This document shows positions 45,828 through 54,300 of a stretch of 64,000 nt of DNA, in pieces. The notes beneath the pieces are model-generated. The model was given only the letters and a program-made list of their open reading frames with translations. It was not told where the DNA came from and searched no databases. Positions within the stretch are counted from its first letter, which is position 1, and each line of letters opens with the position of its first letter. Made by a program: the position numbers and the translations under genes. The DNA is from Limnohabitans sp. 2KL-17 (GTDB lineage: Bacteria; Pseudomonadota; Gammaproteobacteria; Burkholderiales; Burkholderiaceae_C), in NCBI RefSeq assembly GCF_003063415.1, contig NZ_NESK01000006.1, positions 1 to 64,000 of the forward strand. Reading direction: 5' to 3'.

Positions 45828-46490
45828 ATGACCCTGCCCACCCTGAATGCCGACCGGAGCCACCGCTGTGTCGTTGACGGCAACACCCTCGATTGGGTCG
45901 CGTCGCCTGCAGCGGGCGTATCGCGTCGCATGCTCGAGCGCGATGGCGGCGAAGTGGCACGGGCCACATCCATCGTGCGTTATGCGCCTGGTTCGGCATT
46001 TGCACCCCACACCCACGACGGAGGTGAAGAAATTTTGGTGCTCGAAGGCACGCTGCACGACGAACACGGCGTATACGGCACCGGCACTTACATCAAAAGC
46101 CCCGTCGGCTCCTCGCATGCGCCATCGTCGCCCGAAGGCTGCACCCTGTTCGTCAAGCTGCGCCACCTGGACGAGCGCGACAGCGAACGGGTGGTCGTGG
46201 ACACACGCAGCAGCGACTGGCACCAGGGGATGGTCCCGGGCCTGAAAGTCTTGCCACTGAACACCTTTGAAACCCAGAATACCGCGCTCGTGCGATGGGC
46301 ACCCGACACGTTTTTCAGCCCCCACAGACATTGGGGTGGCGAAGAAATATGGGTGGTCGAAGGCGTGTTTTCGGACGAGCACGGCAACTACCCCGCCGGC
46401 AGCTGGCTGCGCAGCCCGCACATGAGCCAGCACCAGCCCTTCAGCCGAGAAGGCTGCTTGATTCTTGTGAAAACCGGGCACCTGGTGTAA
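45828..46490 (+). CDS. Double ChrR-type cupin protein
   Basis: 220 residues with two near-parallel cupin domains: FAPHTHDGGEEILVLEGTLHDEHG in the first and FSPHRHWGGEEIWVVEGVFSDEHG in the second (each given in full only as motif, H-x-H...E). The family is ChrR cupin-like, metal-binding, without the anti-sigma N-terminus. It begins 34 bases after senC, in the same direction, so it may belong to the selenium operon or start a separate pair with the CoA-transferase. Function unknown. Confidence 0.82.
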   Translation: MTLPTLNADRSHRCVVDGNTLDWVASPAAGVSRRMLERDGGEVARATSIVRYAPGSAFAPHTHDGGEEILVLEGTLHDEHGVYGTGTYIKSPVGSSHAPSSPEGCTLFVKLRHLDERDSERVVVDTRSSDWHQGMVPGLKVLPLNTFETQNTALVRWAPDTFFSPHRHWGGEEIWVVEGVFSDEHGNYPAGSWLRSPHMSQHQPFSREGCLILVKTGHLV

Positions 46491-46507
46491 GCTCCAAGGA
46501 CATCGTC

Positions 46508-47719
46508 ATGGACGCGCCGACCCTGCCCAGCATCGCACCCTCTAAATCCAAGACACGCCCACTCGACCACATCACCGTGGTGGCCTTGGAACACGCGATT
46601 GCTGCCCCTTTTTGCACCCGTCAGCTGGCCGATCTGGGGGCGCGCGTCATCAAGATCGAGCGGCCTGGCACGGGGGACTTTGCCCGCGCTTATGACCAGC
46701 GTGCAAGGGGGCTGTCATCCCATTTTGTGTGGGTTAATCGCTCCAAGGAAAGCCTGGCACTGGACCTGAAAGTGCCACAGCATCTGGCCGTTCTCAAAGC
46801 CCTGGTGGCCAAAGCCGATGTGCTGGTGCAAAACCTGGCACCCGGGGCCACCGCCCGCATGGGACTGGATGCAGCCACTCTGCGCGCACACAACCCGCGA
46901 CTGATCGTTTGCGACATTTCGGGCTATGGCAACGATGGGCCTTACCGTGACAAAAAAGCCTATGACTTGCTGATCCAAAGCGAAGCCGGCTATTTGAGTG
47001 TGACCGGCACACCCGAGCAACCCAGCAAAAGCGGCAACTCGATTGCCGACATTGCCGCAGGCATGTACGCCTACAGCAATATTTTGTCGGCCCTGTTACA
47101 GCGAGAGAAAACCGGTGAAGGCTCGCACATCGATGTGTCCATGCTCGAAGCCTTGACCGAGTGGATGGGCTTTCCGATGTATTACGCGATGGATGGCGCA
47201 TCCCCGCCACCGCGCAACGCTGCGGCCCATGCCACCATATACCCCTATGGGCCATTTCAGGTCGGCGGCCAGTTGGGCATCCATGGCGAGCACATTGGCA
47301 CCGTGATGCTGGGCCTGCAAAACGAACGCGAATGGGCGCAGTTCTGCCAGCATGTGCTGGTCCAGCCCACCCTGGCAGGCGATCCACGCTTTCACAGCAA
47401 TGCACAGCGCAACGACAACCGCCTGGACTTGCAAAGCATCATCCTGAACACCTTTGCGCAGCTGACACTGGAGCAGGTGACCGAGCGACTGGAGCGGGCG
47501 CAAATAGCCAACGCCCGCATGAACAACATGGCCGACTTGTGGGCACACCCGCAGTTGCAGGCCCGCCAGCGCTGGACGCAGGTGGCTTCACCCGCGGGCG
47601 AGCTGCCTGCCCTGCTGCCCCCTGGTCGACAAACTGCTTTTAACTACCGAATGGACCCGATTCCGCAAGTGGGCGAACATACAGCGTCCATCCTGAACGA
47701 GCTGGGGATGCGTTTGTAA
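46508..47719 (+). CDS. CaiB/BaiF (class III) CoA-transferase
   Basis: 403 residues. LEHAIAAPFCTRQLADLGARVIKIE at the N-terminus, FVWVNRSKESLALDLK, the catalytic aspartate in KKAYDLLIQSEAGY, and GEGSHIDVSMLEAL are all family landmarks. It moves CoA between organic acids, e.g. succinyl-CoA to a dicarboxylate. AAGGA precedes the ATG by 8 bases. It follows the cupin by 17 bases. Its substrate may be linked to the TRAP/dioxygenase block or be independent. Confidence 0.9.
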   Translation: MDAPTLPSIAPSKSKTRPLDHITVVALEHAIAAPFCTRQLADLGARVIKIERPGTGDFARAYDQRARGLSSHFVWVNRSKESLALDLKVPQHLAVLKALVAKADVLVQNLAPGATARMGLDAATLRAHNPRLIVCDISGYGNDGPYRDKKAYDLLIQSEAGYLSVTGTPEQPSKSGNSIADIAAGMYAYSNILSALLQREKTGEGSHIDVSMLEALTEWMGFPMYYAMDGASPPPRNAAAHATIYPYGPFQVGGQLGIHGEHIGTVMLGLQNEREWAQFCQHVLVQPTLAGDPRFHSNAQRNDNRLDLQSIILNTFAQLTLEQVTERLERAQIANARMNNMADLWAHPQLQARQRWTQVASPAGELPALLPPGRQTAFNYRMDPIPQVGEHTASILNELGMRL

Positions 47720-47828
47720 TGGGCACCTTCGCGTTGCGCGCTCAACGCCCGGCCATTCAAGAACCCTTGTCTCCTGCCGATACCAAGATGTGGTTTTCTA
47801 TACTGGACACTCCGTGCGTGAAATATTG

Positions 47829-48695
47829 ATGAAAAACTGGCGCTTTACCTTGCTTGGCATCGTCTCGTTGCTGAGCGTGGCGAGCCTGCCCGTTCAGGCC
47901 CAGCCCAAAGCACGTGTCGGCGGGTGCCTGGTCGCCGAATTCAGGACAATGGCCCTGCTGACACACGATGTAGCGGAGCGCATTGCCAAGGTGACCGATT
48001 GGTTAAACCAAAACAGCGCAAAGTGCACCCAGGCGCAATTGACGGTCATTGCCTCCAACCGCGCAACTTGGCTGGGAACAGCCGATACGATCGACATGGC
48101 GGGAAAAGTCGATGGTTTGATGGAAGCGAAAATTGCCAACGATCCCGATTTGATGGCAGCGATGTACACCTCCAAGGGCAAAGAGACACGCGCCTCGGTT
48201 GAAGTCACCAAACCCCCTGCTGCACCCGCGCCCGTGGTGCCAGCGCCTACTGCTGGCTTGGCCGGCGCCCCTCAAGGCAACATGATCCAGCCCGTCATAG
48301 TGCAAGCTGCTGGGGCCGAACCCGCAGAAAAACCCAAGGCGCCTGAAGCACCTGATGGTTTTCTGGGCAGACGGCAGAAAGCCCAGATCACTGAGTTTTT
48401 TGAAGAAAACCGGGGGACTGATGAGTGCCCCAAAGGACTGGTCAAACGCGGCACCAAGTGTGAAGCCCAGTTCAAGGAACGAGATTGGAAGCTTCGTCAA
48501 CCTTTGCCCGCCTCTGAAAGGCCTGAAGATTTGCCCTTGCCCCTCTTGGTCAAGCTGGGCCCCCCGCCACCCGATCACCAGTACAAAAGAGTGGGCGCCG
48601 ATATTTTGCTGTTGAAGGGGGCACAAAACATCGTGGTCGATGCTGTGCTGGATCTTGGCGGCGTCAGCGTCAAAGTCGCCTCCAAGAGCCCCTAA
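47829..48695 (+). CDS. Hypothetical secreted protein, Ala/Pro-rich linker
   Basis: 288 residues. A signal peptide MKNWRFTLLGIVSLLSVA to PVQAQP, an N-terminal helical domain with two cysteines (GGCLVAEF, SAKCTQAQL), an Ala/Pro-rich linker about 115-165, and a C-terminal domain with a second cysteine pair (DECPKGLVKRGTKCEAQ) and a repetitive hydrophobic end. TATACT at 47799-47804 could be its -10 box. Not recognised. Periplasmic location is likely. Confidence 0.65.
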   Translation: MKNWRFTLLGIVSLLSVASLPVQAQPKARVGGCLVAEFRTMALLTHDVAERIAKVTDWLNQNSAKCTQAQLTVIASNRATWLGTADTIDMAGKVDGLMEAKIANDPDLMAAMYTSKGKETRASVEVTKPPAAPAPVVPAPTAGLAGAPQGNMIQPVIVQAAGAEPAEKPKAPEAPDGFLGRRQKAQITEFFEENRGTDECPKGLVKRGTKCEAQFKERDWKLRQPLPASERPEDLPLPLLVKLGPPPPDHQYKRVGADILLLKGAQNIVVDAVLDLGGVSVKVASKSP

Positions 48696-48746
48696 AACAA
48701 AGCTTGCTTGACACGGCCCTGGCGCTTTGACTGCCGCGTTCGTGCT

Positions 48747-49529
48747 TCATCGAACCCAGTCCAGCGCCTTGACCCAGCCCACACTGCGGCTCCCCGTGTT
48801 GTCGCTGTCTGCGCCGATCAACACTGCGCGCGCCTGAGGCGCGCTTGAGCCTGCGGGTGATTCGTCAGCGAACAGTTGGGCAAAGTCGGCAGCGACATCG
48901 CGGGATTCGTTTTGCCATTGCCCAAGGGGCGCGCCCTTGCCTTGCAAGGTGATGAAACGCACCCGTTTGGTATATGGGTTGGCACTTTGCAGTCCCGCCG
49001 GGTACACGCTGTCCCAGACGTAGCAAAGGGTCGCAGCCGGCAGGTCTTCACCACTCACGCGCCGGGCAATGCGCAGCAAGCTGCGTTCAACAAAAGGCAG
49101 GCGCTGCAACGGGTGGTCAAACATCACACACACCTTGAGCGCCGCATCATCACCCGCTTTGGTCAGGATATCGGGCGCCAGCTTGCTGCCAATGAGTGCT
49201 TGGTCAAGGCGCCAGCGCCACTCCAATCGGCCCGCAGCCATGGGTGCATGCTCATGCACCAGCGTGCCATACGACGATTGCGTACTGACTTTGAGCGCAC
49301 GCTCAGCTTGCACCTCGGCCAGCTCAAAGCGTGTGACAGGAATATCGGCTTTGGCCTTGGGAAACCCCACAAATCGCCAGGATGACGAGGCAAGGCCCTC
49401 TGCGGGAACCAAAGGAGTCAGCGTCTGGGCATGCACGGCAACCGACAGCGCCCATGCTGCGACCCCCAGGGTCAGCAAAGCCGGGCGGCACACGCAAGCC
49501 GCTGGAATATCAACGCGCCTTCTGCTCAT
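48747..49529 (-). CDS. DUF3047-like secreted protein
   Basis: 260 residues from MSRRRVDIPAACV, whose start overlaps the stop of the upstream flavoprotein gene by ATGA. Signal peptide to AVHAQ. WRFVGFPKAKADIPVTRF, GRLEWRWRLDQALIG, DAALKVCVMFDH and SVGWVKALDWVR fit the DUF3047 family, predicted to be a beta-sandwich, function unknown. Strict coupling to the TVP38-flavoprotein gene suggests a joint role. Confidence 0.7.
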   Translation of the reverse strand: MSRRRVDIPAACVCRPALLTLGVAAWALSVAVHAQTLTPLVPAEGLASSSWRFVGFPKAKADIPVTRFELAEVQAERALKVSTQSSYGTLVHEHAPMAAGRLEWRWRLDQALIGSKLAPDILTKAGDDAALKVCVMFDHPLQRLPFVERSLLRIARRVSGEDLPAATLCYVWDSVYPAGLQSANPYTKRVRFITLQGKGAPLGQWQNESRDVAADFAQLFADESPAGSSAPQARAVLIGADSDNTGSRSVGWVKALDWVR

Positions 49530-51688
49530 CCGCGCCGCCAGTCGTGAAACTTCTTGGCCCAGGCCAACAGCTTTTGCGGCGCGTGGGCCCGCTTCCATTC
49601 ACCGGCGGCGTATTTGTTGGCCTCGGCCAGCGTGGGATAGGTGTGGATGGTGCCCAAAATTTTGTTCAACCCCAGGCCATGCTTCATGGCCAACACATAT
49701 TCGGCCAACAAATCGCCCGCATGCGTGCCCACAATGGTCACGCCAAGAATGCGGTCTTTACCCGGCACGGTGAGCACTTTCACAAAGCCCCGCGCCTCGC
49801 TGTCGGCAATGGCCCGGTCCAGGTCGTCGATGCCGTACTGAGTCACTTCATACGCGATGCCCTGGGCTTTGGCCTCTTGTTCGTTCAAGCCCACCCGCGC
49901 CACCTCGGGGTCGATGAAGGTGGCCCACGGGATCACGCGGTAGTCCACCTTGAAGGATTTGAAGTCGCCAAACAACGCGTTGACCGCCGCATACCAGGCT
50001 TGGTGGGCGGCCGTGTGGGTGAACTGGTAAGGCCCGGCCACATCGCCTGCGGCGTAGATGTTGGGGTAAAGCGTTTGCAAATATTCATTGGTCTCGACTG
50101 TGCGGTGCGTGGGGACGCCGATGTCTTCCAAGCCATAGCCTTGCAGGCGGGCCACACGGCCGACGGCGCAGACCAGGGTGTCAAACACGATGGCCACTTC
50201 ACGGCCTTGGGTGGAGACCACCAAAATTTTGTCATCCCCCCGGCGCTCGCAGCGCAGCGCCTTGTGCCCGGTGAGCACCTGCACACCATCGGCCTGCAAA
50301 GCCTCTCGCGCCAACACAGAGACCTCTTCGTCCTCGCGCACCATGATGCGATCGCCCATCTCAACCTGCGTGACCTGTGCGCCCAGGCGGGCGAAGCTTT
50401 GCGAAAGTTCGCAGCCAATGGGTCCTCCGCCCAGCACCACGATGCGTTGGGGAATGTCATCCAACTTGGCAAACTCGTCCCAGAGCGTGTCGCTGGTGAC
50501 GTAGCCCACCTCTTCCAGGCCTGGCAAGGGCGGCACGCTCGGCCGTGCGCCAGCCGCAATGACGATGCTGCGCGCTGTCAAGCGCTGGCGGGTGCCATCG
50601 TTCAAGGCCACTTCCACCGTCCACGGGTTCACCAGCTTGCCGTAGCCCTGCAGCACCTCCACGCCAAGCCCGGTGTAGCGCTCAACACTGTCGTGCGGCT
50701 CGATAGCCCGAATCACGTCGTGCACACGCTGCATCACGGCCTTGAAGCTGAAGCTGGGCGCGGTGTCGCTCAAACCGTATTGCGCACCGTGGCGCATCTG
50801 GTGCGCCAACTTGGCGCTTTTGATCAAGGCTTTGCTGGGCACGCAACCGTAGTTCAGGCAGTCGCCACCCATCTTGTGCGACTCGATCAAGGTCACTTTG
50901 GCTTTCACGGCGGCGGCAATGTAGGCCGACACCAGGCCCGCCGCACCGCCACCGATCACGATCAGGTTGCGGTCAAAGGTCTTGGGGCGCACGCTTGCCC
51001 AGCGGGCATAGACTTGGCGCTTTTGAATGGCCGCCACCCCGCGCCGCGCCAACAGCGGGAAGATGCCCAGCAACACAAAGCTGCCCAAGAGCGCCGGGCT
51101 CAAGATGCCCTGTACCGAGTCGAGTTGTGCCAGCTGCGTGCCCGCATTCACATACACCGCTGTGCCCGCCAGCATGCCCAGCTGACTGACCCAGTAATAC
51201 GTCCAGGTCTTTATGCGGGTCAGGCCCATCAGCAAGTTGATGAGAAAAAACGGCACCACCGGAATCAAGCGCAAAGTGAACAGGTAAAACGCGCCCTCTT
51301 TGTCCACCCCAGCGTTGATGTCGGCCAGGCGCTGGCCAAAGCGGGACTCCACCCAGTCACGCAGGACAAAGCGGGACGCCAAAAATGCCAAGGTGGCGCC
51401 GAGGGTGGACGCAAAGGACACGATCAACAACCCCCACCACAAGCCAAACACCGCCCCACCGGCCAGCGTGATGATGACCGCGCCCGGAAAGGACAAAGCC
51501 GTGGCCACGACATAGACCCCAAAGTAAACCGCCGCCACCACGAGCGGTTGCTGCGCGTAGAGCTGGTTAAAACTGGCCTGGCTGGCCTTGAGTTGCTCAA
51601 AGCTCAAGTAACGCCCCAAGTCCAGCGCCACAAAAGCGCCGATGACCAAGGCCAACAAGAGCAGCAAAACAATTTGACGAAGACGCAT
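49526..51688 (-). CDS. TVP38/TMEM64 membrane domain fused to a mercuric-reductase-like flavoprotein
   Basis: 720 residues from MRLRQIVLLLLLALV with GGAG before it. Residues 1 to about 235 are a DedA-like TVP38 membrane domain (FPGAVIITLAGGAVFG, LRLIPVVPFFLINLLMGLT). Residues about 250-720 are a class I pyridine nucleotide-disulfide oxidoreductase: NLIVIGGGAAGLVSAY, redox pair GGDCLNYGCVPSKAL, NAD motif VVLGGGPIGCELSQSF, and C-terminal HTYPTLAEANKYAAG. This two-domain form is found in several proteobacteria. Substrate unknown, and no metal-binding N-terminal domain is present. Confidence 0.9.
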   Translation of the reverse strand: MRLRQIVLLLLLALVIGAFVALDLGRYLSFEQLKASQASFNQLYAQQPLVVAAVYFGVYVVATALSFPGAVIITLAGGAVFGLWWGLLIVSFASTLGATLAFLASRFVLRDWVESRFGQRLADINAGVDKEGAFYLFTLRLIPVVPFFLINLLMGLTRIKTWTYYWVSQLGMLAGTAVYVNAGTQLAQLDSVQGILSPALLGSFVLLGIFPLLARRGVAAIQKRQVYARWASVRPKTFDRNLIVIGGGAAGLVSAYIAAAVKAKVTLIESHKMGGDCLNYGCVPSKALIKSAKLAHQMRHGAQYGLSDTAPSFSFKAVMQRVHDVIRAIEPHDSVERYTGLGVEVLQGYGKLVNPWTVEVALNDGTRQRLTARSIVIAAGARPSVPPLPGLEEVGYVTSDTLWDEFAKLDDIPQRIVVLGGGPIGCELSQSFARLGAQVTQVEMGDRIMVREDEEVSVLAREALQADGVQVLTGHKALRCERRGDDKILVVSTQGREVAIVFDTLVCAVGRVARLQGYGLEDIGVPTHRTVETNEYLQTLYPNIYAAGDVAGPYQFTHTAAHQAWYAAVNALFGDFKSFKVDYRVIPWATFIDPEVARVGLNEQEAKAQGIAYEVTQYGIDDLDRAIADSEARGFVKVLTVPGKDRILGVTIVGTHAGDLLAEYVLAMKHGLGLNKILGTIHTYPTLAEANKYAAGEWKRAHAPQKLLAWAKKFHDWRRG

Positions 51689-51902
51689 GAAAAACTCCAA
51701 AAGTGGTCCAGGCTCGGCAAAGAGCACCCTTAAGGCGACTTGAACCGTAACCGCAGATGCCTGTTTATTCGGCGAGATAGCGCAATAAGTTACAGCCGCC
51801 GCCTTCCTTTTATGAATCCACCAGCCCCTCGAAGGCTTGAGCGATAAGCAAACCCTTAATTTTTCTAGGAGCACCCCTTGGGCGATGGGCGTGGCGCACG
51901 CC

Positions 51903-53030
51903 CTACATCACCCACGAATAGGCCGTATTGCGCCCGCCACCTTCGAGGCGGCGCAATACACCACGCGCTAACAAATCATTGATATCGCGCAGCGCCGTGT
52001 CGGCCGAACATTTTCCGATGGTGGCCCACTTGGCGTTGGTCAACTGGCCGTCCATGCCATCGAGCACGCGATTGAGCACCGAAATCTGGCGTGGGTTCAG
52101 GGGTGTGCCAGACCAGCGTTGCCAGAACTGTGCTTTGTCTAAAACGCCTGCCAAGAGGCCATCCGCACCTTGCACGGCGCGCAGCAAACAAGCGAAAAAC
52201 CATTCCAGCCATGGCGTCACGTCCATCGTGCCGCATTGGGTGGCTTCGAGTTGTTCGTAATACTGTTTGCGCTCGCGCTGAATTTGCGCACTCAGGCTGT
52301 AAAAACGTTGAGCAGAGCCTTCTGCTCGGGCCAAGGCCATATCGCCCACGGCTCGGCTGATGCGGCCATTGCCGTCGTCAAACGGGTGCAATGTGACCAG
52401 CCACAAATGCGCCAACCCAGCGTGCACCAACGCATCACCCAAAGGCCCGGCATTGAACCATTTCAAAAACGCGGCTGTTTGTGCGGACAGTGCGTGGGCG
52501 GGCGGTGCCTCAAAGTGCACCTTTTCTCGGCCCACCGGGCCCGAGACCACTTGCATCGGACCTGCCGCGTCGTTGCGCCAGGTGCCCACCAGAATCCGCA
52601 GACGGCCACTGAAGCCGGTGGGAAACAGCGCCGCATGCCAGCCAAACAAGCGCTCGGCCGTTAGCGGTTGGGCGTGTTGCTGGGTGGCATCCAGCACCAT
52701 GTCCACCACGCCATCGACGTGGCGGTCAGCGGGCGCGAGCGCGCCAATGTCCACCCCCAACTTGCGGGCAATGGACGAGCGCACAGCCTCCAAGTTGAGC
52801 GTTTCGCCCTCAATGGCGCTGGTGGTGATGACTTCTTGCGTCAACACCTGCAAAGTCGCCAGATCGCGCTGCACTAACCCCAAGTGCGCCATCCGCCCCA
52901 CCAATTCGCCTTGCGCACGGTGCAACTGTGCCAAAGGCCCCGCCAGCGCAGTCGCGTCATATCGCCACTGCGGCCAGTCGGGGCGCTGCCACAGGTAAGT
53001 GCGTTTACGGGAAGTCTTGTCGGCGAACAT
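51903..53030 (-). CDS. Fic-family protein with DUF4172 and C-terminal winged helix
   Basis: 375 residues from the ATG at 53030. The DUF4172 N-terminus (YLWQRPDWPQWRYD) is followed by the inhibitory motif TSAIEG (70-75), then the Fic core HPFDDGNGR (215-223). The last 70 residues (LNPRQISVLNRVLDGMDG, SADTALRDINDLLARGVLRR) form a winged helix. Fic enzymes transfer AMP to proteins; the internal glutamate keeps this class inactive until released. A GTG start at 53054 lies inside the upstream palindrome, so I reject it. The winged helix suggests the protein may bind that palindrome itself. Confidence 0.88.
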   Translation of the reverse strand: MFADKTSRKRTYLWQRPDWPQWRYDATALAGPLAQLHRAQGELVGRMAHLGLVQRDLATLQVLTQEVITTSAIEGETLNLEAVRSSIARKLGVDIGALAPADRHVDGVVDMVLDATQQHAQPLTAERLFGWHAALFPTGFSGRLRILVGTWRNDAAGPMQVVSGPVGREKVHFEAPPAHALSAQTAAFLKWFNAGPLGDALVHAGLAHLWLVTLHPFDDGNGRISRAVGDMALARAEGSAQRFYSLSAQIQRERKQYYEQLEATQCGTMDVTPWLEWFFACLLRAVQGADGLLAGVLDKAQFWQRWSGTPLNPRQISVLNRVLDGMDGQLTNAKWATIGKCSADTALRDINDLLARGVLRRLEGGGRNTAYSWVM

Positions 53031-53045
53031 GCGGTGATTATGCGC

Positions 53046-53076
53046 TTTATTCACCGCAAAAATTGCGGTGAATAAA
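53046..53076. promoter_or_regulatory. Perfect palindrome upstream of Fic gene
   Basis: Arms TTTATTCACCGCAA and TTGCGGTGAATAAA (14 bases each) are exact complements around AAA. A third half-site, ATTCACCGCA, follows at 53083-53092. The centre is about 30 bases upstream of the Fic ATG. Strong candidate for an autoregulatory operator. Confidence 0.7.
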
Positions 53077-53224
53077 GAAGTGATTCACCGCATCAGATGG
53101 CATGCTTGGGATCGGCAGCGGCTCCCTCGGCCAGCTTTGGTTTGGATAAAGGGTGGGTTTAAGGGCGCGCACGCGAGTTGGGTACGCAAAAACTTTTGTA
53201 GCTAATTTTTCGTATTTATTTGGG

Positions 53225-53230
53225 TATAAT
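53225..53230 (+). promoter_or_regulatory. Consensus -10 box TATAAT in AT-rich patch
   Basis: A perfect TATAAT in GTATTTATTTGGGTATAATG. The -35 is poor (CTAATT at 17 bases). It points right, toward the YfbU cassette, about 205 bases before the cassette boundary. Between 53077 and 53479 there is no convincing gene: the short frames have no family character. This promoter, the palindrome half-site and the cassette junction are all that can be seen. Confidence 0.45.
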
Positions 53231-53435
53231 GGAGTGCTTCATGCCTGCTGCGCTGGATGGTGCGGGAGGGAAGTTGCAAGGGGCTGGGTGCCGGGTTTGG
53301 TCTTGAAATTTATACCTGCATGCACATACAGCGCTTGGCCTGAACCCCATGGCGTGAGCCACTTGCAACGATTTCAACAAAAAGATGTATCGACACTGCC
53401 CGGGTGTATCAACCGGGTTTTGCGGTCTACATCAC

Positions 53436-53442
53436 GTTAGAC
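53436..53442 (+). other. Integron-type recombination core GTTAGAC, cassette left boundary
   Basis: GTTAGAC fits the core site GTTRRRY and is the exact reverse complement of GTCTAAC, which starts the attC at 54051. That is the expected relation for the two ends of one inserted cassette. No attC-like inverse core is found in the 200 bases to its left. Confidence 0.7.
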
Positions 53443-53479
53443 CCTCCCAATACACCACTTACTCAACCAGAAAGAACAC

Positions 53480-54028
53480 ATGAAATTCACAAATGCAGAG
53501 AAGTTGATTGTCACGATGCTCGCGGACTTGCACGAAAAGCTTGAGATTGACGAAGTCAACACCAAGCTCATCAAGCAAGCCATTTACTCGAACAACACAT
53601 GGGCTTTGTCTTGGGAACTTCCAGGAATCGTCGGTGATCCACCGGAGCCAACCCCACCCGAAGTCAGCTTGATAGTCGACATTCTGGACATGTGGTCCTT
53701 CATCGAAGAGGCCCATGAGCGGTTCGATGCCACCGAAAAATCTGCGCTTGAAGCAAAAGCTGACCCGTTCGGCAAGCACGTCGCCTTCTCCGGATTCGAT
53801 GGAAATAACGAATCGGAATACATGAGCATTGCGAACTTCTTGGTCAAAGAGATGAATCGATTTACTCGGTTCGCTGATCGCGACCTGAACTCTCATTGCC
53901 AAGTAATCGATGGCTACCAGCGAATGTTGGCAAAGTTTCTCGAAATCCGCCCCAAGCTTGATGGTCGAGGTCTTTCCATCGATGAAATGGCAGATGTGCT
54001 GAATGCTCGACGTCATTCGAGTTTCTAA
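53480..54028 (+). CDS. YfbU-family protein on a gene cassette
   Basis: 182 residues. MKFTNAEKLIVTMLADLHEK, then SLIVDILDMWSFIEEAHERF, the landmark VAFSGFDGNNESEYMSIANF in short pieces, and VIDGYQRMLAKFLEIRP match the YfbU family (E. coli YfbU opens MEMTNAQRLIL), of unknown function. The codons are much less GC-rich than those of neighbours. The ribosome site is weak (AGAAAGAA). It is the sole gene of a cassette bounded by 53436 and 54159. Confidence 0.85.
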   Translation: MKFTNAEKLIVTMLADLHEKLEIDEVNTKLIKQAIYSNNTWALSWELPGIVGDPPEPTPPEVSLIVDILDMWSFIEEAHERFDATEKSALEAKADPFGKHVAFSGFDGNNESEYMSIANFLVKEMNRFTRFADRDLNSHCQVIDGYQRMLAKFLEIRPKLDGRGLSIDEMADVLNARRHSSF

Positions 54029-54050
54029 ATGCTGCGCGCTTCGGAGCCAG

Positions 54051-54165
54051 GTCTAACTGGGCGTTCAACGCGGACGCCAACACTGGCCATGGCTTCGCCA
54101 TTTTAATGGCCAGTGTTGGTGCCCTCCGCCTTCGGCTCCGGCGCCGGTTAACTTTGGCGTTATGT
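54051..54165 (+). other. attC recombination site
   Basis: Starts with the inverse core GTCTAAC (54051) and ends with the core GTTATGT (54159-54165). Between lie GGGCGTTCAACGCGGACGCC and GGCGCCGGTTAACTTTGGC, imperfect complements that form the L arms, and a long inner stem AACACTGGCCATGG...CCAGTGTT. About 115 bases, a size and shape typical of chromosomal integron cassettes. It starts 22 bases after the YfbU stop, as expected. Confidence 0.8.
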
Positions 54166-54180
54166 ATCAGGAGTCTTCGA

Positions 54181-54291
54181 ATGACCGATCCCAGCATTAC
54201 GGCCATTGGCGTCGGTGCCCTTGCCGCCCAGACGTTAATCCGCAAAGTGGATAGCCAACTAAAGACACGAACATTCCAGCTAATCACGTAA
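54181..54291 (+). CDS. Short ORF at start of a second, truncated cassette
   Basis: 36 residues, MTDPSITAIGVGALAAQTLI then a basic end, with AGGAG 8 bases before the ATG. It begins 15 bases after the core site, the usual place for a cassette gene. No attC follows before ynjF at 54301, so this is probably the front piece of a second cassette cut by deletion. Not recognised. Confidence 0.4.
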   Translation: MTDPSITAIGVGALAAQTLIRKVDSQLKTRTFQLIT

Positions 54292-54300
54292 CGGCTTAAC

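Noticed and set aside
49382-51733. Long plus-strand frame of 783 codons
   Set aside because: Mirror of the TVP38-flavoprotein gene, rich in His/Gln/Arg with no recognisable domain.
53030-53054. GTG start of the Fic gene at 53054
   Set aside because: It lies inside the operator-like palindrome; the ATG at 53030 keeps the whole DUF4172 region.
53240-53435. A second attC or attI left of the YfbU cassette
   Set aside because: No inverse core RYYYAAC with pairing arms was found; only the simple core at 53436 is present.
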